Shown in pieces: positions 35,879-44,337 of a stretch of 64,000 nucleotides of DNA. Under the pieces are notes generated by a model. That model searched no databases, was not told the DNA's origin, and worked only from the letters and a program-made list of their open reading frames with translations. The DNA lies in the NCBI GenBank assembly GCA_038211615.1, contig JBBQVL010000006.1, forward strand, positions 25,498-89,497, written 5' to 3'. Origin of the DNA: DASWJZ01 sp038211615. Its GTDB lineage: Bacteria; Pseudomonadota; Alphaproteobacteria; Rhizobiales; Afifellaceae. How positions within the stretch are numbered: the stretch's first letter is position 1; the number at the start of each line of letters is the position of its first letter. The position numbers and the translations under genes are program-made.

Positions 35879-36802
35879 CTAGGAGGAGGGTCGCAGGGTC
35901 GCGCGGGCGCGATCCTCCACCCCGGCCATCATCGCATCCATCGCGGCTCCGCATTCATGGATGAGGCGGTCGGAGTGATAGCGGTAGGCCGGGAGCACCT
36001 CGGCGGTCAGGTAGGAATCGTAGCCGATGTCCGCGAGGGCCGCGACCACCGCCGGCCAGTCGACGTCCCCCTGCAGGAGCCCCGTGAACCCATGCATCGT
36101 GCCGACCTGCGTGCGGAAGTCCTTCACGTGCACGCGCTTGATGCGTGCGCCCAGGATCCGGATCCACTGATCGGGGAAGCCGTAGAGCAGGATGTTGCCG
36201 ACGTCGAAAAAGACGCCGACGGAGGGAAGGGCGATCTCGTCGATGAAACGTCGCATTTCGAGGGGAGACAGCAGGAACTTGTTCCACACGTTCTCCACGC
36301 AGAGCATTCCGCGGTAGCCATCCCCAACTACGATCCTTGCGACCTCGCCCATCGCGTCGCGGGCGCGATCGTAGGCAATATCGTAGCGCACCACCTCTCT
36401 GGTGGCCGTGAAGGTGCCGTTGTCCACGGCGCCCGGCACGACGAGCACGGCCTCGCTGTCGAGCAGGGCGCCGCAGGCGGCGAGCCGCCGGATGATTTCC
36501 TTGCAGCGCGCCGCCACCGCCGGATCGGAGCTTGTCAGCGGATAGTGCCATTGCTGGCGCGAATACACGGCGCTGACATTCAGCCCATGGGCGTTGATCG
36601 CAGCGCCCAGTGCCTGGATTTCCGCATCACTGGATTCCAGCGAGTATTCACCGCCCGGCTCCAGGTTCACCTCTACCGCGTCGAACCCGGCAGCCCGCAC
36701 GACAGCGAGTGCACGCTCGAGCGGCATGTCGGCGGGAAAGGCGCGCAGCGTGATCGATTTCGGCCAGCCGATACGGTCAGCTTCGATCTTCATCTCCGGC
36801 AT
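35879..36802 (-). CDS. Sugar phosphate isomerase/epimerase-like TIM barrel (cluster C, distal)
   Basis: About 307-residue xylose-isomerase-like TIM barrel. Key strand ends: GFDAVEVNLEPGGEY, YRGMLCVENVWNKF, VGVFFDVGNILLYG, IKRVHVKDFRTQ and YLTAEVLPAY, placing Glu, Asp, His and Glu at the usual metal positions. Substrate unknown. ATG at 36802 or 36793 are both possible; neither has a strong ribosome-binding site. It follows a second TIM barrel after three bases and is the last gene of cluster C. Confidence 0.82.
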   Translation of the reverse strand: MPEMKIEADRIGWPKSITLRAFPADMPLERALAVVRAAGFDAVEVNLEPGGEYSLESSDAEIQALGAAINAHGLNVSAVYSRQQWHYPLTSSDPAVAARCKEIIRRLAACGALLDSEAVLVVPGAVDNGTFTATREVVRYDIAYDRARDAMGEVARIVVGDGYRGMLCVENVWNKFLLSPLEMRRFIDEIALPSVGVFFDVGNILLYGFPDQWIRILGARIKRVHVKDFRTQVGTMHGFTGLLQGDVDWPAVVAALADIGYDSYLTAEVLPAYRYHSDRLIHECGAAMDAMMAGVEDRARATLRPSS

Positions 36803-36805
36803 TCG

Positions 36806-37612
36806 TCAGCTGAAGTATGGCCTGAGGTAATCAAAGCTCGCCTGGACCGCCTGATCGCCATCCGGGATCTGGAAGGTCTCGACGGCAACGTATCTTCGGA
36901 AATCCATCGCAGCGAGCGCATCCATGAATTCCTCGATGCGATAGCTGCCCTGACCCACCGGCAGGCGGTCGCTATCGCTGATGTGGAAATGCCAGAAATG
37001 CGATGCCGACTCGCGCATCGACGCGACGATATCCTCGCCCTCGATCATCATGTGGACGCTGTCGAGCATGATGCCGACATTGGGCAGGTCGATGCTGCGG
37101 ATGAATTCCATGGTCTCCACAGAATTGAGAAGGCAGTTGGCGTAGTGGCGATTGACCGGCTCCATGACCACGGCTGTGTCCGGATAGCTCTTCGCACAGG
37201 CCGTTACCGCCTCCGTGATCCAGTCCATCGTCTGCCGGGGATCGACCCCCTCGACAAAGCGCCCCCGGAGCCGACCCACATTCACCATCGCACCGAACCG
37301 GGAAGCCAGTTCGAGGGAAGCCAGCATGCGGTCGCGCGCCACCGAGCGCGTCACGGGATCGGGGTCGGCAAACGATAGCCCGTCCTCCCCGTAGACTTCA
37401 CCCGTACAGATGGCAGGCACGTCGAGTCCTTCGAGCTGGACCGCCGACTCGAGCGCTGCGGAATCGATGCGGGCAGGGTCGCGCACCAGCAGCTCCACGC
37501 CCGTGTAGCCGGTCCTCCGGATGCGCGCCAAGGTCGGGCCAATTTCGCCCTGGATTGCCGTGACTTGCGCGGGTGAGACGTCCGGCGTTGCGTACATATA
37601 GGCAAGCTTCAT
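36806..37612 (-). CDS. Sugar phosphate isomerase/epimerase-like TIM barrel (cluster C, proximal)
   Basis: 268-residue TIM barrel. Strand ends: GYTGVELLVRDPA, TAVVMEPVNRHYANC, VGIMLDSVHMMIEG, HFWHFHISDSDRLP and YVAVETFQ give the Glu/Asp/His/Glu metal set of hydroxypyruvate isomerase- and tagatose epimerase-like enzymes. The ATG overlaps the stop of the UxaA-type gene by four bases, so the two act in one pathway. Substrate unknown; a sugar acid or keto-sugar is likely from the neighbour. Confidence 0.85.
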   Translation of the reverse strand: MKLAYMYATPDVSPAQVTAIQGEIGPTLARIRRTGYTGVELLVRDPARIDSAALESAVQLEGLDVPAICTGEVYGEDGLSFADPDPVTRSVARDRMLASLELASRFGAMVNVGRLRGRFVEGVDPRQTMDWITEAVTACAKSYPDTAVVMEPVNRHYANCLLNSVETMEFIRSIDLPNVGIMLDSVHMMIEGEDIVASMRESASHFWHFHISDSDRLPVGQGSYRIEEFMDALAAMDFRRYVAVETFQIPDGDQAVQASFDYLRPYFS

Positions 37613-38823
37613 TGACCAAGGAACCTGAAGTCGTTCTGCTCGGCCAGCTTGGCGTGGATGACTTCCTTGCGGATCACGCTGACGTTCGGGATGGCGAATT
37701 CCTGGATATTGAAATATTCGGCCTTCGCCGGAAGGCCGCCGGCCGTCTCGATGACCCGCTGGAGGATTTCCCGTCCGACTTCCTTCAGGGTCTTGGTCCC
37801 TTCCATGACGTCGCCGGCAGTCATGTCGATGTCTTCGTTGAGGTGCCGGAACGTACGATTGTTGGAACTGATCTTGATCACCGGAGCGACCGGGGATCCG
37901 GTCGGAGTGCCCTTGCCGGTGGTGAAAAGGACCATATGGGCGCCGCCCGCCACCTTTCCGGTGACCGACGAGATGTCATAGCCAGGCGTGTCCATGATGA
38001 TGACGCCCTTCTCGCGCGGCACTTCCCCGTAGCCGACGATCTGCGCGATCGGATGAGTGCCGGCCTTGTGAATGCAGCCGAGCGACTTCTCTTCGATCGT
38101 CGTCAGCCCGCCTTCGATGTTGCCGGGCGTGATGAAAATCCCGCTGTCATCCTCGGTCGACATCGAAAGATCGATCTCGTATTTCCGGATCAGCGAAAGC
38201 AGGTCGTTTCGGATTCCTTCGGTCTTGGCGCGACGCGCCAGGACGCGCTCGGCGCCCACCATTTCGGTGATCTCCGACAAGACGACCGTGCCGCCGGCTG
38301 CCACGATCAGATCTGCGGCCTCCCCGACGGCGGGATTTGCGGTCAACCCGGAAAAGGAATCCGATGAGCCGCATTCGAGCGCGATGACGAGCTCCGAGAT
38401 GTCGCCTCTATCCCGCGGCGGCCCGGCGAACCTCGCCTGCATTTCCCGGATGACCTGGATGCCGGCGTCGCTCGTGGTACGCGAGCCGCCCTTCTGTTGC
38501 ACGATCATCGTCTCGACCGCGACCCCGGCATCGCGGATCGCTTCCGTCACCCGCTTCGCCGAGGCCGTCTCACAGCCCAGGCCGACGACGAGGACCGCGG
38601 CCACGTTGGGATGCCTTCCAAGACCTATGAAGGTCTCCTCTGTCGTGCGGTTCTCCTCTGCGTCGAACGTGCATCCGTAAGGGTGCGTAAATGTCACCGC
38701 TCCGCTCTTGTTCGCGATGTCGGCGGCGACGCGATTCACGCATGAAACGGTGGGAATGATCAGGATGTGATTGCGAATCCCTATCCGGCCGTCAGCGCGG
38801 CGGTAGCCCAGGAAATCCATCAT
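37609..38823 (-). CDS. UxaA-family sugar-acid dehydratase, large (catalytic) subunit
   Basis: 404-residue protein matching the C-terminal catalytic part of altronate/galactarate dehydratases (UxaA, GarD). Motifs: GRIGIRNHILIIPTVSCVN, FTHPYGC, GLGCETASAKRV, ECGSSDSFSGLTANPAVG and GTPTGSPVAPVIKI. The family is iron-dependent and dehydrates aldonic or aldaric acids to 2-keto-3-deoxy acids. The SAF domain is encoded separately in the gene just upstream, overlapping by four bases (ATGA), so the enzyme is a two-subunit form. The exact substrate is not shown by the sequence. Confidence 0.88.
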   Translation of the reverse strand: MMDFLGYRRADGRIGIRNHILIIPTVSCVNRVAADIANKSGAVTFTHPYGCTFDAEENRTTEETFIGLGRHPNVAAVLVVGLGCETASAKRVTEAIRDAGVAVETMIVQQKGGSRTTSDAGIQVIREMQARFAGPPRDRGDISELVIALECGSSDSFSGLTANPAVGEAADLIVAAGGTVVLSEITEMVGAERVLARRAKTEGIRNDLLSLIRKYEIDLSMSTEDDSGIFITPGNIEGGLTTIEEKSLGCIHKAGTHPIAQIVGYGEVPREKGVIIMDTPGYDISSVTGKVAGGAHMVLFTTGKGTPTGSPVAPVIKISSNNRTFRHLNEDIDMTAGDVMEGTKTLKEVGREILQRVIETAGGLPAKAEYFNIQEFAIPNVSVIRKEVIHAKLAEQNDFRFLGQ

Positions 38824-39128
38824 GTTTCTCCGCTCGATTTACGGGAGAAGCGGCGCGCTTTAGCTCCAACGCAATTATGAATATGAACCCAGCACCCGGC
38901 TTCGATATCCGTGGTGGCTATGCCGATAGGCTCTCCGTACTTGAAAATTTCCTTGTCGGCCGCGATGGGCCGCAGGGCGATCTTGTGGCCGAGCGGGATT
39001 TGCTCCCGGGCTTCGATCACATGCCCGTTGCGCACTCCCGAGACGATGACCAAGTCGCCCGGAAGAAGCTCGCAGACTGCTGTTGCGACATGATCCGTCT
39101 CCCGGATCTGGATCGCTACCTTCTCCAA
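38820..39128 (-). CDS. UxaA-family dehydratase, small SAF-domain subunit
   Basis: 102-residue SAF-domain protein: DHVATAVCELLPGD followed by IPLGHKIALRPIAADKEIFKYG and a GIATTDIEAGCWVHIHNC end, the signature of UxaA/GarD N-termini. It would form a complex with the large subunit encoded directly downstream. The start is a TTG at 39128 because an in-frame stop lies just upstream and no ATG fits; the ribosome-binding site is poor, so the start is uncertain. Confidence 0.82.
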   Translation of the reverse strand: MEKVAIQIRETDHVATAVCELLPGDLVIVSGVRNGHVIEAREQIPLGHKIALRPIAADKEIFKYGEPIGIATTDIEAGCWVHIHNCVGAKARRFSRKSSGET

Positions 39129-39772
39129 GAGAGATCATCCGTTAGCACTGCCGGCGACGTCGAAAGGACGCGCTCTGCGCAGGGTGCAACGCTCTGGCGC
39201 ATGCGAAGCAGGCGTTCGTATTGGGGGTTCATACTAAGCCACACACTCCAAATTGGGCCGCTGGAGGAGCGGTCGCTCTCTGGGCCGCCTACCCCGGTGA
39301 CCTTCGGCCCGGTTCTCCGACGTCCTTGACAAAGCAGCGCCTTGGCGTCGCCTGGTCTGGCCACCGGGCCTTAGTGCCTTCTAGGGGTTGACGGGGTGGA
39401 ATGTCAAATGACCAGGAGATCCGGCCCGAATTTTTCCGGGCGTTGGCCGTCCACCCTGATTTATCAAAGTGTTGAGGGGGTCGCCTTTGTGCCCGCCCCT
39501 TATTTCGCAAGCGGGCGAGAGGCACAAATGGCCGATTTGCCGCGGGGTGTCGACGTGGCGGTATTGGCGGCGCCCGACTTCACAGCCTCCCCGTTCGCCG
39601 CCTCGGCGGAGGATGCGAGCAATGATCCGGCCGCGATTGCAGTTTGCGATGCGCAGCCCGCTTCCTGATTTGATCCCCGAGCCGCCGCAGGTGATCCGGC
39701 TGTCTATCGCGGCGCATTTCCATGCGTCGTGCTTGCAGGATCAGGGGGCCGGAGTTGATCTGGCTGCCGCCG
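39129..39772. other. Gene-poor region between clusters C and D, possible decayed mobile element
   Basis: 644 bp with no recognisable gene. A 90-codon frame at 39396-39668 (+) and a 78-codon frame at 39289-39525 (-) exist, but neither matches a family I recognise. The sequence around 39330-39520 reads like the flank of an insertion sequence, but no terminal inverted repeats or transposase motifs were found. A direct repeat, CGCTCTGCGCA (39171-39181) and CGCTCTGGCGCA (39190-39201), lies 43-73 bp upstream of the cluster C start and could be regulatory. The cluster C promoter must lie here but was not identified. Confidence 0.4.
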
Positions 39773-40609
39773 CTACTTCACCGCGCCGGCGTAGATTCCC
39801 CGCGCCAGCCATCGGTGCGTGAGCAGGAACAGGAGCACCAGGGGGATCTGCGAGATCACCACGGCCGCCGCCGGCAGCGTGAAGGAGGTGAAGTAGCGGC
39901 TGTTGGAGAACTTCATGATCCCGATCGTCACCGGATACACGGCTTCCGAATTCAGGAACGTGATCGCGAAGATGAACTCCTTCCAGATTCCGACGAAATT
40001 GAGCAGGAACCCGACGGCCATCGCCGGCGCGGCGAGCGGCAGCACGACGTAGCGCAGGATCTGGCGCTCCGTGGCGCCGTCGATCCGCGCCGCGTCCTCA
40101 AGCTCGCGCGGCTGGTTCGCGAGGAACCCCGTGAGCAGCAGGATCTGCAGCGGCATGCCCCACGCGGCGTGGATGAGGATCAGGCCGAGCCTGGTGTTCA
40201 GCAGCCCGAGCTTCGTCAGCGCGTCGTAGAGCGGAATGAGCGCCGTCTCCTGCGGCAGCATCTGGGTCGTCAGCAGCAGCATGAAGATCGCCCGCGCGCC
40301 GAGAAACCGGAACCGGCTGAACGTGTAGGCCGGATAGATGGCGAGGATCAGCGCGAAGCCGGCGCCGAGAGCAGCGTAGAGAATGCTGTTCCACAGCAGC
40401 GTGCCGTACTGCAGGACGTTCCAAGTGGTGGTGTAGGCTTCGAAGGTGACCTGGCTCGGCAGCGCCAGCGGCGCTTCGAGCACCGAATCCTGCGTCTTGA
40501 GCGAGGTGATGATCGTCAGGAACTCGGGGTAGGCGAAGATCGCGCCGAACAGCAGCAGCGCGCCGGTGGCGAGGAGTTTTGGCAGGGTGATGCCGCGGAG
40601 CGCAGACAT
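39773..40609 (-). CDS. ABC transporter permease, MalG/UgpE type (cluster D)
   Basis: About 278-residue inner-membrane subunit with six transmembrane segments; the EAA loop is EDAARIDGATERQILRYVVL. ATG at 40609 is chosen because it follows the upstream permease stop by one base; a frame from 40633 would overlap that gene. It is last in an operon of binding protein and two permeases that has no ATPase gene. Confidence 0.92.
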   Translation of the reverse strand: MSALRGITLPKLLATGALLLFGAIFAYPEFLTIITSLKTQDSVLEAPLALPSQVTFEAYTTTWNVLQYGTLLWNSILYAALGAGFALILAIYPAYTFSRFRFLGARAIFMLLLTTQMLPQETALIPLYDALTKLGLLNTRLGLILIHAAWGMPLQILLLTGFLANQPRELEDAARIDGATERQILRYVVLPLAAPAMAVGFLLNFVGIWKEFIFAITFLNSEAVYPVTIGIMKFSNSRYFTSFTLPAAAVVISQIPLVLLFLLTHRWLARGIYAGAVK

Positions 40610-40610
40610 G

Positions 40611-41531
40611 TCAGCCGCCTCCGCCAAGGGCATCGCGCCCGCTGCGGCGGATATAGGCGAGCGAGAACGCCGAGCTCAGAACCAGTAGCACGATGCTGAT
40701 CGCGGCGCCGTAGCCGAAGTGCCGCTGGTGGAAGGATTCCACCCACATGAAGTAGCCGAGCGTGTCGCTCGCGTGGCCCGGGCCGCCGCGCGTCATGACC
40801 AGAACCAGGTCGAAGGCGCGCAGCGCCTCGATCGTCGCGAGCACCGTGACCACCATGAAGATCGGCCGCAGCATGGGAAACGTCACGAGCCGCATCTGCT
40901 GCAGCGGACTGGCGCCATCGAGGCGCGCCGCCTCGTAGAGTTCCTCGGGAATCTGCGTCAGGCCGGCGTCATAGAGCATCAGCGGTATGCCGATATACGA
41001 CCAGCCGAAAACGACGATGAGCGTGTAGAGCGCGGTCGACGGCTCGCCGAGGAGATCCGGCCCGTTCGCGAAGCCGAGCGCCTGCGCAATCGTCCACAGC
41101 GCGCCGAAGGCCGGCGTGAGAATGAAGGAGAACATGAGCCCGGTCGCGACCAGCGACATCGTGATCGGCAGGAAGAACAGGATCCGGAGGAAGTTGCCGA
41201 AATACACCAGGCGGGATCGCAGCGCGACGGCGAGGACAAAGGCGACGACGTTGCTGAAGAACAGCGTCCCGATGGTCCAGAGGATGGTGTTGCCGAGCGC
41301 CGTCCAGAAGTCGGGGTCCTGGAACAGCAGCGTGTAATTGCTGAGGCCGACGAAGCTGACGACCTTTGAGAAGCCGTCCCATGTGCAGAAGCTGAGATAG
41401 AGCGTGTAGACGACGGGGTAGCCGACGAACAGGACGTAGATGGCGACCGGAAGGAGGATTCCGAACCCGAACACGTCGCGGCGTCGAAGCAGTTCCCGCC
41501 ACTGCTCGCGGGCAAGATTAGCGTCTCGCAT
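40611..41531 (-). CDS. ABC transporter permease, MalF/UgpA type (cluster D)
   Basis: 306-residue inner-membrane subunit with six transmembrane segments; the EAA loop is YEAARLDGASPLQQMRLVTF. It pairs with the MalG-type permease just downstream and lies 98 bp after the binding-protein gene. Because the cluster encodes no ATPase, it probably borrows one, for example the UgpC-type ATPases of clusters A or B. Confidence 0.92.
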   Translation of the reverse strand: MRDANLAREQWRELLRRRDVFGFGILLPVAIYVLFVGYPVVYTLYLSFCTWDGFSKVVSFVGLSNYTLLFQDPDFWTALGNTILWTIGTLFFSNVVAFVLAVALRSRLVYFGNFLRILFFLPITMSLVATGLMFSFILTPAFGALWTIAQALGFANGPDLLGEPSTALYTLIVVFGWSYIGIPLMLYDAGLTQIPEELYEAARLDGASPLQQMRLVTFPMLRPIFMVVTVLATIEALRAFDLVLVMTRGGPGHASDTLGYFMWVESFHQRHFGYGAAISIVLLVLSSAFSLAYIRRSGRDALGGGG

Positions 41532-41629
41532 GCTGCTGCCGCTCTGCCGGATAGTCGTGCGGGAGACAGTCCATAAGTCGTCGGACGGGCCGCGTCGAAC
41601 GCGCGGTCCGTCCCTCGTCGATCATCCGG

Positions 41630-43006
41630 CTACTTGACGACCGGACCTTGCGTCGTCTCGGCGGCCTTTTCGGTGGTGTCCGCAGCCTGCTCCGGCGTGA
41701 CAGTTCCGGCGAGAACGCCCTGCAGCGCCTCGAGGTAGGGCTGCGCCACGCCCGGTCCGAGCGCGTGGTCGACGTGCATCCAGGTGAAGCCGCCGTAGTT
41801 GGAGATCAGGCTCCCGAGACGCTGCACCATCGGGGGAAGGCCCGACTCGTCCACCGACACGTTCGCCGGGAACGGACCGAGCTTGGTCAGCATCTGGGTC
41901 TGCGCTTCCTTCGACACCATGAAGTCGAGGAATTCGGCAGCCTCATCCTTGTGCTGGCTGTTGTTGTTGATCATCCACGTGCTCTCGGCGAAAATCGAGA
42001 CGGACGGATCGGCGCCCTCGATCTTCGGATAGGGGAACCAGTCGACCGGGTAGGTCAGCTTTCCGTCGTCGCCGAGGAAGCGCGACATGATGAACGACCC
42101 CTGGTACCACATCGCCGCCTGCTGGCGCTTCCAGAAGATGATGGCGGTGCCGTCGAAGTCCATCGAGTTCACGCCGCTCAGGAACCAGCCATCGTCTACC
42201 ATGCGCTTCATCTGGGCGAACGCATCCACGACGCGCGGGTCGGTCCAGGCGATTTTGCGTGTCAGCAGGTCCTGGTAGGCCGCGGCGCCGTTCTTGTTGA
42301 CGAAGTAGCCGGTCCAGTCGAACTGGGCTTCCCACTGCTGCTGGTTGGCGAGCAGGAAGGGAGCCACGCCGTTCGACTTCAACGTTTCCGCCACCTTCTG
42401 CAGTTCTTCCCATGTCTGCGGCGGCTTCAGGTCGTACTTCTTGAAGAGGTCGGTGTTGTACCAGATCACCGACGCCGACATGTAGTACGGCAGGAACCAT
42501 TTGTGCCCGCCGAAGGTGGCGAGCTTCTCGGCGGCGGGGGTCAGGGTCTTGGCCCAGCCGTACTTCTCGTAATAGGCATCGAGCGGCGCGGCGAAATTCG
42601 ACTGGACCATCAGCTCGGCCCAGCCGCCTTCCCAGGAGAAGAACACGTCCGGCGCATCCGTGCCGTTCAGCACGAGGCTGACCTTCTGATGATAGTCGTC
42701 GTCCGGGATCGTCTCGAGGGTGACGCTGATGGCGCCCTTGTGGCGCTCATTGAACGTATCGACGAGCCACTTCGTGTAATCGGTCTGCTTCGGATCGGAA
42801 GCCCGGTCGAGCATGCGAAGCGCAACCTCGCTCGCGGCGGCGACCGAGGACCCAGCGGGGCCCATGACCCCCGCAGTGGGAATGGAAACAGCGGCTACGA
42901 GCGCGAGCGTCTGCAGCAGCGCGCGGCGTGAAAAACTCCGCTCAGGCGAACCTTCGCGACTGTGATTCCCGGTCAGCTGTGGGAGACCGAACGACTGTCT
43001 GTTCAT
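41630..43006 (-). CDS. Extracellular solute-binding protein, family 1, Tat-type signal (cluster D)
   Basis: 458-residue periplasmic receptor. The signal contains SRRALLQT with the arginine pair at 27-28, then a hydrophobic segment and an SVAAA cleavage region; this is a Tat-like signal, weaker than those of clusters A and B. The mature domain is a CUT1-type family 1 binding protein (FFSWEGGWAELMVQSNF, WYQGSFIMSRFLGDDGK). ATG at 43006 is chosen because GGAGGGGAG lies seven bases upstream; the frame runs on to 43219 without support. The promoter is at 43170-43198 and an IclR-type operator at 43142-43156. Confidence 0.9.
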   Translation of the reverse strand: MNRQSFGLPQLTGNHSREGSPERSFSRRALLQTLALVAAVSIPTAGVMGPAGSSVAAASEVALRMLDRASDPKQTDYTKWLVDTFNERHKGAISVTLETIPDDDYHQKVSLVLNGTDAPDVFFSWEGGWAELMVQSNFAAPLDAYYEKYGWAKTLTPAAEKLATFGGHKWFLPYYMSASVIWYNTDLFKKYDLKPPQTWEELQKVAETLKSNGVAPFLLANQQQWEAQFDWTGYFVNKNGAAAYQDLLTRKIAWTDPRVVDAFAQMKRMVDDGWFLSGVNSMDFDGTAIIFWKRQQAAMWYQGSFIMSRFLGDDGKLTYPVDWFPYPKIEGADPSVSIFAESTWMINNNSQHKDEAAEFLDFMVSKEAQTQMLTKLGPFPANVSVDESGLPPMVQRLGSLISNYGGFTWMHVDHALGPGVAQPYLEALQGVLAGTVTPEQAADTTEKAAETTQGPVVK

Positions 43007-43141
43007 GACCCAACTCCCCTCCGATGGAATGCCGGCCCCCTGCCCTGCTTTCAGGACAGGGTCGGCGTCATACGATCCGCGCAGGCTTCCCGGCGAAGGC
43101 GATGTTGCTGGGCAGGGCCATGTGTGGATCGCAAGACAACC

Positions 43142-43156
43142 GTCCGCATTGTGGAC
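43142..43156. promoter_or_regulatory. IclR-type operator upstream of cluster D
   Basis: GTCCGCATTGTGGAC is a GTCC-N7-GGAC palindrome. The same element, in the same position relative to a similar promoter, occurs at 49321-49339. It resembles IclR-family sites, and an iclR gene lies 1.2 kb away. It sits about 13 bp downstream of the predicted -10. Confidence 0.55.
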
Positions 43157-43169
43157 AATACGACAGCAA

Positions 43170-43198
43170 GGGTAGACGGACTGTCTGGTTAGTGTCAA
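43170..43198 (-). promoter_or_regulatory. Promoter for the cluster D binding-protein operon
   Basis: On the minus strand, TTGACA (43198-43193), a 17-bp spacer and CTACCC (43175-43170), matching the alphaproteobacterial TTGAC-N17-CTATAT pattern in the -35 and the CTA of the -10. The whole element is a near copy of 49350-49378. Confidence 0.5.
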
Positions 43199-43239
43199 CA
43201 TCGCCTCGGATGTATTCATTGGAGCAGTGAGAAACGAAG

Positions 43240-44265
43240 ATGGTGGAGCGCGCGTCCGTTGGCATGGGTGTGATCGGGCTGGGCATGATCAGCCCGGCTC
43301 ACCTTTCCGGCTTCCAGAAGGCAGAGGACGGCCGGCTGGTCATGGTCTGCGACAGGGACCAGGCGAAGCTGGAGAAGGTCCAGTCAGTCTTTGGGGTGCG
43401 TGGCACCAACGATCATCGCGCGCTGCTGCGCGATCCGGAAGTGGACGCGGTCGCGCTGCTGCTGCCGCACCAGCTCCACTATTCCATCGCCAAGGAAGCG
43501 CTCGAGGCGGGCAAGCATGTCCTGGTGGAGAAGCCCTTCACGATACGGGAGAGCGAGGCGAAAGACCTCATCAACATCGCCGCGCGCAAAGGCGTCACCG
43601 TGGCGCTCGCCGAGAACACGCGCTTCGTGCGCGCCTATGTCGCCGCGGAGCGGATGGTGCGCGCCGGAGAGCTCGGAGAAATCCGCATGATCCGCGGCTT
43701 CATCCCCGATCAGATCCTCGATGAATGGCTGGACGAGCCGGAGGGCTGGAAGCGGCAGCCGAACGGGGCCGCCGTCATCACGGACTGCGCTCCCCACATG
43801 CTCTACCTGCTCGTATGGCTGTTCGGAAAATTCGATTCCGTGCAGGCGATCTCGCAGCGGTTCGTCGACTACACCGAACTGGAGACGCACGGAATCGTCG
43901 CTGGGAAGCTTTCCAACGGCGCTCTATTCTCAATTGAAGTTTCGTCCGTGACCGAGTACCCCCGCGGCGAGCGCGTCGAGATTTACGGATCGGCCGGCAC
44001 ATTGATCATCGACCAGGTGCTCGACCCGCCGGCCGTGTTCTACCGCGGCGCGTCGGATCCGAAAGGGACGCCCGTCGCTGGCGTCGAATATGATCTTGCA
44101 GGCTGGAAACGTCGGTCCATCGAGGACGGAGCAGCGGATTTTGTGGCGGCGATCAGCGCCGGGCGCCGGCCCTCGATCGATCTTGACGACGCCCGCTATA
44201 CCGTCCGCCTGCTGGAGCGCGCCTACGATTCGATCGCGCGCGGCGGGCTCCGCGTCGATGCCTAG
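43240..44265 (+). CDS. Gfo/Idh/MocA family oxidoreductase (first copy)
   Basis: 341-residue NAD(P)-dependent dehydrogenase. The N-terminal Rossmann fold starts with MGVIGLGMISPAHLSGFQ; the family EKP motif is in HVLVEKPFTI with its Lys near residue 96, and the C-terminal domain carries the substrate residues (ITDCAPHMLYLLVWLFG). Such enzymes oxidise sugars, inositols or hydroxy acids. It is divergent from the cluster D operon and shares its regulatory region, so it is likely under the same IclR control. It is paralogous to 46897-47946. Confidence 0.9.
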   Translation: MVERASVGMGVIGLGMISPAHLSGFQKAEDGRLVMVCDRDQAKLEKVQSVFGVRGTNDHRALLRDPEVDAVALLLPHQLHYSIAKEALEAGKHVLVEKPFTIRESEAKDLINIAARKGVTVALAENTRFVRAYVAAERMVRAGELGEIRMIRGFIPDQILDEWLDEPEGWKRQPNGAAVITDCAPHMLYLLVWLFGKFDSVQAISQRFVDYTELETHGIVAGKLSNGALFSIEVSSVTEYPRGERVEIYGSAGTLIIDQVLDPPAVFYRGASDPKGTPVAGVEYDLAGWKRRSIEDGAADFVAAISAGRRPSIDLDDARYTVRLLERAYDSIARGGLRVDA

Positions 44266-44321
44266 CAGCATGAAAATCATCGGTGCGCACGCTCGGGACC
44301 ACTTGAGCGTGCGGCCAGAGT

Positions 44322-44337
44322 GCCGGCATAGTGGACA
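44322..44337. promoter_or_regulatory. Third, weaker IclR-type site at the iclR start
   Basis: GCCGGCATAGTGGACA matches 13 of 16 positions of GTCCGCATTGTGGACA at 43142-43157, keeping the right arm GTGGACA but with a poor left arm. It overlaps the GTG start of iclR, a position for autoregulation. Weak on its own. Confidence 0.3.

Noticed and set aside
39396..39668. 90-codon frame as a real gene
   Set aside because: No ribosome-binding site, no recognised family and no coupling with neighbours; mentioned only in the intergenic entry.
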